The translations under genes were made by a program, and so were the position numbers. From assembly GCA_902779395.1 (NCBI GenBank), contig CACZBK010000017.1, forward strand, positions 37,919-101,918: 64,000 bases of DNA. Reading direction: 5' to 3'. Source of the DNA: an uncultured Lachnospiraceae bacterium (lineage in GTDB: Bacteria > Bacillota > Clostridia > Lachnospirales > Lachnospiraceae). Below the pieces are notes generated by a model. The model saw only the letters and a program-made list of their open reading frames with translations. It did not search any database and was not told the origin of the DNA. Below are positions 58,397 to 64,000 of this stretch, one piece after another; within the stretch, counting starts at the first letter, position 1; each line of letters opens with the position of its first letter.

Positions 58397-59794
58397 TTAT
58401 GATATATCAGCCAGTTTTTGCTTTAAAGCCGCTATCTCTTTCTGAAGTTCTTCTCTGCGTGTGGCTTTTTTATTAACAAGCTCATCAAAAAAATCATACT
58501 GCTGTTTGAATTCGGCCAGTTCCTTACCGTCATCTGCATGCCTCAGATCATAATTCTTTATCTGTTCTTCCAAAGAGGCCAGCCCTTCTTTATGTTTTTT
58601 GATATCATCCCTGGCATTATTGAGCGCAAGCTGCAAACCGCGCTCTTTTTCGCTCATTAACGATATTTCGTCTTTTATCCTGTTTATCTCATTTTCGGTA
58701 TTATCTTTTATTTCCTCTATCTTATCATCAAGTTCTTTTATATCCTGATCACAGGCAGATATCTCGCTGTCTTTTTCATTCAGGCGTTTTTTTGCCTCAT
58801 CGTATTCCTGACGTTTTTTCTTCTTAAACAGGAACGCACTTTTCAGCTTATTCTTTTTTTCGTCCTTCTCTTCCCTGATCCCGCTTATCTCGCTGTTTAA
58901 TTCAAAAAGACTTTTTACAAGCTTAACGCGTTCCTTAGACAGCTCCTCGCTTTTTTTTCGGCAATCCGATCTGATTTCTTTGATATCACTTTTATATTTT
59001 TCCTTTTTACTCTTTATCTCTTTTCGTTCCGTATCAAGCTGTACAACCTGCTCTTCCAGATTTTTTAATTCTGTTCTCTTGTTATTGATCTGCAGTTTAT
59101 AAGATTCCTCTTCGATCATCTTTTCCGTCAGAAGCTTGATGGAGGCTTTTTCTGCTTCTTCCAGCTTAAGCGCCTGCTCTTCTCTTTTTATTTCACTTTC
59201 TTTCCATTCAGCATCCGTTTCCGCCAGCTTCCTTTCTTTTTCAGCCAGGCAGGCTTTCAGTTCATCGGCCGGTGAAACTTTTACTGCCGCAAGTCTGCTG
59301 CCGAAATCCTCAACCGCGCGGTTATAATTCTTAGCAGTACTCCTTCTGTAATTAAAACGCAGCTCAAACAGCCATGACAGTTTCTCTGACAAAACGATAA
59401 GCGAATAACTTATCCAGTACGGTTCCTCTTCTTTTCCGGCCTCAGCTTTCTTACCGTAAGCAACCGTGATATCATCGTTTTCAATAATAAAACGGACATT
59501 TTTGCATTTTCCTGTTTTGGCAAAAAACTCTGCTTTATCCGCGCCGGTCTTATCACGCCATATGGTATCAATATCGTGCGGATCAAGCCCGGATGCCTTG
59601 ATGATGAGCAGATCATCCTCATTTTTTATCAGGAGCGCTCCATTATCCTCATATTTTTCAAAGCCATCCGGAACAGCGATGTTCAGATCCCCGCGTATGA
59701 TCTTTATATCTTTATCATACTCCGGCAAAACAAAAGGCTTACCCTGTTTCTGCTTTTTTAATTGTCTGGTATTCTTCTCGCTACCGGTCATCAT
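58397..59794 (-). CDS. Coiled-coil protein of unknown function
   Basis: 465 aa from ATG 59794 (AAGGA upstream). Residues 1-165 form a globular beta-rich domain (IIRGDLNIAVPDGFEKYEDN, YWISYSLIVLSEKLSWLFEL), which could be a structural or ligand-binding head. Residues 170-465 are nearly continuous coiled coil with heptads and long Lys/Glu runs, including FLFKKKKRQEYDEAKKRL. No membrane segment or signal. The divergent arrangement with the plus-strand genes at 60037 and 60362 might mean shared regulation. Confidence 0.72.
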   Translation of the reverse strand: MMTGSEKNTRQLKKQKQGKPFVLPEYDKDIKIIRGDLNIAVPDGFEKYEDNGALLIKNEDDLLIIKASGLDPHDIDTIWRDKTGADKAEFFAKTGKCKNVRFIIENDDITVAYGKKAEAGKEEEPYWISYSLIVLSEKLSWLFELRFNYRRSTAKNYNRAVEDFGSRLAAVKVSPADELKACLAEKERKLAETDAEWKESEIKREEQALKLEEAEKASIKLLTEKMIEEESYKLQINNKRTELKNLEEQVVQLDTERKEIKSKKEKYKSDIKEIRSDCRKKSEELSKERVKLVKSLFELNSEISGIREEKDEKKNKLKSAFLFKKKKRQEYDEAKKRLNEKDSEISACDQDIKELDDKIEEIKDNTENEINRIKDEISLMSEKERGLQLALNNARDDIKKHKEGLASLEEQIKNYDLRHADDGKELAEFKQQYDFFDELVNKKATRREELQKEIAALKQKLADIS

Positions 59795-59857
59795 ACTATC
59801 CTTTGACACAGATTAATGTGATCATAACAAACAAAATATTTAAACAATATATTATCT

Positions 59858-59899
59858 CATATTTTTAAGATTCTTTCAATGAATCATCTTAAAAATATG
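59858..59899. repeat. AT-rich inverted repeat in the 59810-60036 intergenic region
   Basis: CATATTTTTAAGATTC and GAATCATCTTAAAAATATG are inverted copies differing by two bases, with a 7-base loop. They lie between the divergent coiled-coil and 60037 genes, upstream of the promoter at 59978-60006. Could be an operator or a cruciform-prone spacer. Confidence 0.45.
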
Positions 59900-59977
59900 C
59901 CTGCTGCCGATCACAGATATAAGTATATCCACACCTGCAGACGTGTCAAGCTTCTGACGTCAGCAAAACTGCTTCTC

Positions 59978-60006
59978 TTGCGGTATAAAGCCGGATATTA
60001 TATAAT
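59978..60006 (+). promoter_or_regulatory. Promoter of the 60037 gene
   Basis: TTGCGG (59978-59983), 17-base spacer, TATAAT (60001-60006), with the ATG 30 bases further on. Good -10, moderate -35. Confidence 0.7.
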
Positions 60007-60036
60007 CAGCATAGAAATAACAGGAGGGTTACGCAT

Positions 60037-60306
60037 ATGAAACTATTAATGATCAGAGAAAACGAAAGTCCCAAGGAATATGATGATATCGTCGTCAAAC
60101 TCAAACGGTGTTTATCAGACAGCGGTCTGGTATCAAATATACCGACGATCGATTATATCCGCCCGGACGGCAAATATACCGACGAGTATATCGAAGAAAT
60201 GGTAAGCGAAATGGTACATCGCGTAGGTGCCGAGCACATGATGAAGCAGCCGTTATTTGATGCGGTCGTGCTTCTTCGTCGCCTGGAGACCAGTCAGGAG
60301 GTATGA
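60037..60306 (+). CDS. Small hypothetical protein
   Basis: 89 aa, ribosome site CAGGAGGG. Soluble, mixed charge, with a helical C-terminal half (YIEEMVSEMVHRVGAEHMMK). No recognised motif. Followed 55 bases later by a membrane-protein gene in the same direction, so the two are likely co-transcribed. Confidence 0.72.
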   Translation: MKLLMIRENESPKEYDDIVVKLKRCLSDSGLVSNIPTIDYIRPDGKYTDEYIEEMVSEMVHRVGAEHMMKQPLFDAVVLLRRLETSQEV

Positions 60307-60361
60307 TACACTTCTTGAATCTGTATATATTTCAGGAAAGGATAAGGCGCAATAAGCCATT

Positions 60362-61135
60362 ATGAAAACAGAACTGATCTACAGTAAAAACAAAAGTGAA
60401 GATATAGAAAATGCCCTTACCGAGATAGAACGTTTCCGTTCTCAATACAGTACTTTACTCGAAAGCAGCGACAACCGTTTCTGGGATTACATGCTCAGCG
60501 GCCTTTTAATGTGCGCAGGCTTTCTCAGCTTAAGATTACATATCCTGCCTCTGATATATATTTTTATGCCGGCAGGCATCATATCACTGCTTTACAGCAT
60601 TTTTTCAACCCGGGGGATAATAGGTCCCATACGCGAACGTATGGCGCGAAGCGAAAACACTGTCCTGATAGAGAAAGATAATGAACTTAAAGCTCTTGTC
60701 GATGAGCTCAAAGAGATAAAAAACTACGTTGAGATCTCCAATATACTTCAGGAAACCTATGCCCGCTATAACGGTTCTCTGGATATAAAGGTAGATGAAA
60801 AGCACAATACGGACGGCACTGCCTATTATGAAATGAATATAGTAACCCAGGGATATTCCGATGATCTGGGCAAAAGCGGCAGCATACGTATTCCGGGTAT
60901 AAACAGGACTTTCAAGCTTACCCGCACCGCCATGGATAAGATCTTCTCCCGCGGAGTGATAGATTTTTCCTGGCTGGACGGCGATCTGTTCGGCTGTGCG
61001 CAGAAAGCAGCGGATATCCATGAAGGGATGACCGTCTTCAGCATCAATAACAGAAAAAAACTGCCTATGAAGGACGAAATGCCCACGGCAGAGTTTCAAA
61101 ACAGCGGCGACAATCCCAGAGATATCCTTGACTGA
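60362..61135 (+). CDS. Hypothetical membrane protein with two transmembrane segments
   Basis: 257 aa. Two membrane segments at about 42-80 (DYMLSGLLMCAGFLSL and LPLIYIFMPAGIISLLYSIF) with a short turn, flanked by cytoplasmic helices (DNELKALVDELKEIKNYVEI). The C-terminal 120 residues form a soluble domain (YYEMNIVTQGYSDDL, FKLTRTAMDKIFSRGVIDF). No known family. Ribosome site AGGAAAGGA. No gene-specific role can be stated. Confidence 0.7.
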   Translation: MKTELIYSKNKSEDIENALTEIERFRSQYSTLLESSDNRFWDYMLSGLLMCAGFLSLRLHILPLIYIFMPAGIISLLYSIFSTRGIIGPIRERMARSENTVLIEKDNELKALVDELKEIKNYVEISNILQETYARYNGSLDIKVDEKHNTDGTAYYEMNIVTQGYSDDLGKSGSIRIPGINRTFKLTRTAMDKIFSRGVIDFSWLDGDLFGCAQKAADIHEGMTVFSINNRKKLPMKDEMPTAEFQNSGDNPRDILD

Positions 61136-61170
61136 AGATCATTCGCCCGCAAAAACAGGCTCAGCTTTTA

Positions 61171-62277
61171 TCACAGGCTTATCCTGTTACGCCCGTTTTC
61201 CTTCGATGTATATAGGAGCTTATCAGCATGTGAGATAGCCTCAGATGTAGATCCGAAACGTGAACAGCGCACGATCCCTGCGCTGAACGAAGTAAGAAGA
61301 TCGGGATCCTTCTCCCATACCACTCTGGTGAAACTGTCTCTTATCCTGTCGATCCTTCTGTAAGCCTCTTCCTGGCGGTCGGCTTTTAATATGATAAGGA
61401 ATTCCTCACCGCCGTATCTCGCCGCTATTTCATTATTCTCATCCTTCACTTCTTCTTTCATTATCGCAGCCAGCTGTTTTAATACGATATCTCCGAAGAA
61501 ATGTCCGTATTTATCATTCAGGATCTTAAAATGATCTATATCCAGCATGCAGAGATAGTATCTTTCATCATCCTTTACAGCCACATCTTCAAGAAAGCGG
61601 AAAAGCTCCCGTCTGTTGTAAAGGCCCGTCAGCTCATCCGTACTTGACAGTTCATCAAGCTTCATGAGCAATTCCTCGGTACTCTCTCTCTCTTTACGGT
61701 AAGCATCCATGATAAGCATGGTAGTGATGACGATATAAAGACCGATCAGTATGACAGAACTGATCATATCGATTATCCTGGCCTGAGGGCTCAACTGTGT
61801 GACCATACTCCAGGCGGGCTCACCATCGATCCCCGAACCTGGCATAAAATAATAGGACACATAGATACAGACAGTATGCACCAGAAATGAGATAATGATA
61901 CACACGATCCTTTTTGCACCTTTTAATACCGGTACCACAAGAAAAAGCCCGGCTATCATATAAAGGGGCATACCTGAATCTATACCGCCGCAGGAAAAAA
62001 ATGAAACCGGGATAACAAAGCAGTTTAAGATGTAACAGAGCATAAACCTGGCTATATCCATCTTTTTCCGGCCGTAAGCCACAAAAAAGACTGCCAGAAG
62101 CATGACGGCCGAGATGATGGGGCCGATATTGGCAGCAGGTGAGAGCTTCTCTATAAACGTAACTACCATCGAGATCCAGACGATGGCAACACCCACCATC
62201 AGGACAACTGCAAAGAACCTGTCCTCCAGACTTTTTTCATCATCTATATAACGCTGGATATTCCTGGTAATTTTCAC
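61171..62277 (-). CDS. Membrane diguanylate cyclase (GGEEF)
   Basis: 368 aa from GTG 62277, chosen for GGAGGGCGG just upstream. Six or seven membrane segments occupy residues 20-195, a 7TM-like sensor, followed by the linker and the GGDEF domain: DELTGLYNRRELFRFLEDV, MLDIDHFKILNDKYGHFFGD, and the active-site loop AARYGGEEFLIILK. It makes cyclic-di-GMP; no PilZ or EAL domain is present here. It is encoded 40 bases downstream of the nucleoid-associated-like gene. Confidence 0.93.
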   Translation of the reverse strand: MKITRNIQRYIDDEKSLEDRFFAVVLMVGVAIVWISMVVTFIEKLSPAANIGPIISAVMLLAVFFVAYGRKKMDIARFMLCYILNCFVIPVSFFSCGGIDSGMPLYMIAGLFLVVPVLKGAKRIVCIIISFLVHTVCIYVSYYFMPGSGIDGEPAWSMVTQLSPQARIIDMISSVILIGLYIVITTMLIMDAYRKERESTEELLMKLDELSSTDELTGLYNRRELFRFLEDVAVKDDERYYLCMLDIDHFKILNDKYGHFFGDIVLKQLAAIMKEEVKDENNEIAARYGGEEFLIILKADRQEEAYRRIDRIRDSFTRVVWEKDPDLLTSFSAGIVRCSRFGSTSEAISHADKLLYTSKENGRNRISL

Positions 62278-62317
62278 TTTCCGCCCTCCGAAACAGCTTC
62301 GGGTTAAGATCTCATGT

Positions 62318-63307
62318 TCATTTGAGTGTTCCGTTAATGTCATGGATATGTATGCTCACCATGCCATTCTCCTGTTTATACTCAAAAATACTCTTATCAT
62401 CAAGATACTCTATCGGAACAAGTATCTCTATGCCGTTCTCAGTGACTATCTTCTGTTTTTTCGTGAGGCTTCTTCTGGTCTGGGGACTAACAAATACGGG
62501 AGTATCTTTGATCTCAAGATCCTGTGTCTTCTCTTCATAGCGCTTTGCCGCCTTCTCATTATCGGCAAATATACGCTGCGGGATACGGACAGGATTTATC
62601 TCTCCTTTTTCCTTTGCATCTTCAGCCACTTCTTTGCGGTACTCAAAAAGCTTTTTAGGAGCTTCATCAGCATAGCACTCTTTTATGGTATCCATCACGG
62701 CCGCCTGAAAAACTTCAACCGTTTCCTTTTCGGACTTGTTGAGATCCACCTTAAGAATGCGTTCCTCCATGTAATTTATGCTCTCGCCATCTATTACACA
62801 GTGCATGTCGCTCATCCACACCCTGCGTTCAAATACATTGATATAGAAATAATCATATTCTTTCTGGGTGTGTGCCGGCAAAAGCCTTGCATCCTTAGAC
62901 CAGACGACCTTGCCGTCCTTCATTCCGCAGGCGAAACGGCTCTGGTAATTCAGCTTAAAAAATGCTATGACAGGCTGCTCCTCCACAGTTGCAAAGACAA
63001 ACAGCCCGCTGCCGGGCTGCATGCCATATGCATCTTTTAACAGCTCATGCATCTCATCGCCTATCACATCCACAAAGGCATCAAAACCTTCTGCCTCCGT
63101 GGGTGTGATCTGTGCTAAGAACGAATCATCCGCGTACCGCGCCTTCTTCGCTGCCGCCTGTGAATAATTGTGCGAAAAAAGCTGAAGTATGTACTGATAC
63201 ATCTCGCCATCCGGATCTATTGTCCATTCGTTATACTCTACAAAAGCCTTAGTTGCATCTATGGCGCTTAAAAATACACGATCTATCTCTATTGCGGACT
63301 TATTCAT
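62318..63307 (-). CDS. Nucleoid-associated protein-like (37-kDa NdpA type)
   Basis: 329 aa. It starts MNKSAIEIDRVFLSAIDA and contains LFVFATVEEQPVIAFFKLNY and FERRVWMSDMHCVIDGESIN, a layout similar to clostridial 37-kDa nucleoid-associated proteins (NdpA/YejK relatives). The C-terminal third is charged and helical with RRSLTKKQKIVTENGIEILV. The assignment is from overall pattern and is moderate. It lies 6 bases after the proline-rich membrane protein gene, in the same operon. Confidence 0.55.
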   Translation of the reverse strand: MNKSAIEIDRVFLSAIDATKAFVEYNEWTIDPDGEMYQYILQLFSHNYSQAAAKKARYADDSFLAQITPTEAEGFDAFVDVIGDEMHELLKDAYGMQPGSGLFVFATVEEQPVIAFFKLNYQSRFACGMKDGKVVWSKDARLLPAHTQKEYDYFYINVFERRVWMSDMHCVIDGESINYMEERILKVDLNKSEKETVEVFQAAVMDTIKECYADEAPKKLFEYRKEVAEDAKEKGEINPVRIPQRIFADNEKAAKRYEEKTQDLEIKDTPVFVSPQTRRSLTKKQKIVTENGIEILVPIEYLDDKSIFEYKQENGMVSIHIHDINGTLK

Positions 63308-63313
63308 CTTCTA

Positions 63314-64000
63314 TCAATCCTTGACTGTTACGCTTATAGTTACCGTCTCACAGCGTTTGCCGCTTACGGTTATCGTAGTCTTGCCTTTCTTCTTACCCTG
63401 TATTACGAATGCATCATCATATTCATCAGAGATCTTTGCGATCTTGGGATCTTCACTTTCATAGTTTAGGTAGATACCATTAAGCTCATCCTCGTAATTT
63501 TCGATCCTGATGACTATCTCTTCGCCCTTCTCGATCTTAACACTGGTCTTGGAAAGCTGTATCTCTTTCTTGGGTCCGATAACACCTGTACCGAACAGGA
63601 TCCCAACCGTTCCTCCCGCAAGAAGAAGCAGTATTATGATAAGTACTATGATTATCCCGCCGCCCTTCTTTTTCTTCTTCGGAGGCTCCTGGGGAGGAGC
63701 AGAAAACAACGGATTAGGTGCAGGCTGCTGCTGAAAAGGTGAAGCGGCAGGCGGAACCTGATTATTCACAGGAGGCATCTGATTATTTACAGGCGGCATC
63801 TGGTTTACCGGAGGAGCCTGATTTACCGGAGGCATCTGGTTATTTACAGGCGGCATCTGGTTTACCGGAGGCGCCTGATTTACCGGGGGCATCTGGTTAT
63901 TTACAGGCGGCATCTGGTTTACCGGAGGAGCCTGATTTACCGGGGGCATCTGGTTATTTACAGGCGGCATCTGGTTTACCGGAGGAGCCTGATTTACCGG
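63314..64000 (-). CDS. Proline-rich repeat membrane protein with Big-like C-terminus (partial)
   Basis: At least 228 codons; the frame stays open to the window edge, so the true start is outside. The visible N-terminal part is a tandem 19-residue repeat (NNQMPPVNQAPPVNQMPPV). A membrane segment follows (GGGIIIVLIIILLLLAGGTV), then a domain of about 85 residues like a bacterial Ig fold (IQLSKTSVKIEKGEEIVIRI to TISVTVKD). Orientation suggests a cytoplasmic proline-rich tail and an external Ig-like domain. The identity of the missing N-terminus, often a zinc ribbon in such proteins, is unknown. Confidence 0.8.
   Translation of the reverse strand, partial: PVNQAPPVNQMPPVNNQMPPVNQAPPVNQMPPVNNQMPPVNQAPPVNQMPPVNNQMPPVNQAPPVNQMPPVNNQMPPVNNQVPPAASPFQQQPAPNPLFSAPPQEPPKKKKKGGGIIIVLIIILLLLAGGTVGILFGTGVIGPKKEIQLSKTSVKIEKGEEIVIRIENYEDELNGIYLNYESEDPKIAKISDEYDDAFVIQGKKKGKTTITVSGKRCETVTISVTVKD
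63770..64000 (-). repeat. 57-bp coding tandem repeat
   Basis: About four near-identical 57-base units, each coding 19 residues of the MPPVNQ type, with only a few silent or conservative changes (for example GGAGGAGCC versus GGAGGCGCC). The array continues beyond the window, so the copy number is unknown. High identity indicates recent expansion or ongoing slippage. Confidence 0.9.

Noticed and set aside
63770-64000. CRISPR-like array
   Set aside because: The 57-base repeats have no variable spacers, lie in frame inside a coding region and encode a Pro-rich peptide.

Overview
The window comes from a Gram-positive, low- to mid-GC Firmicute, most likely a Lachnospiraceae-type gut or rumen anaerobe. 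Pointers are a GH94 cellobiose phosphorylase, a clostripain-type protease, several lipoproteins with LSAC-like lipoboxes, large Big/InlB-repeat surface proteins without LPXTG, a LytS-like kinase paired with a SARP-type response regulator, and strong GGAGG ribosome sites. Most genes are on the minus strand. No rRNA, phage module, IS transposase or CRISPR array was seen.

Layout. 1-2.6 kb: lipoprotein / LytS-like kinase / lipoprotein / SARP-type regulator operon. 2.7-9.1 kb: housekeeping and envelope genes (Nudix, GT2, tRNA-Pro, phosphoesterase, RdgB, clostripain-like protease, THUMP RNA methylase). 9.1-11.6 kb: divergent AraC regulator and MATE pump. 11.7-22.4 kb: two giant secreted surface proteins with related C-termini. 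22.7-25.2 kb: cellobiose phosphorylase. 25.2-32.1 kb: esterase-pyrD-GNAT-calpain-hypothetical operon. 32.2-41 kb: SLC13-like permease, an ABC-2 exporter operon with an S41 peptidase split by a frameshift, and several small decayed genes. 41-43 kb: sugar-binding domain fused to GGDEF. 43-52 kb: a dense minus-strand run of small accessory enzymes (methyltransferases, GNATs, Nudix, APH, small kinases), many truncated, with a dispersed inverted-repeat element of about 105 bp sitting on gene 3' ends. 52-55.5 kb: HflX and a GNAT-RsgA fusion, each behind a long leader. 55.7-57.4 kb: two-component system. 57.5-64 kb: lipoprotein, coiled-coil protein, two small plus-strand genes, a diguanylate cyclase, a nucleoid-associated-like protein and a proline-rich repeat membrane protein that runs off the end.

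The most striking signal is the pair of ribosome-associated GTPase genes, hflX and GNAT-rsgA. Each has its own promoter with a consensus TTGACA box and 17-bp spacer. Behind it lies a short upstream ORF whose ribosome site is complementary to a stretch near the ORF's own 3' end, then an intrinsic terminator. The hflX leader carries a second, 10-codon ORF (MINFIRLRNI) with the Arg-x-Arg signature known from macrolide-arrest leader peptides. With the neighbouring GNAT-APH(3') fusion and the CPT-like kinase, this suggests a translation-stress or antibiotic-response locus controlled by ribosome-mediated attenuation. The sequence elements are seen directly; the mechanism is inference.
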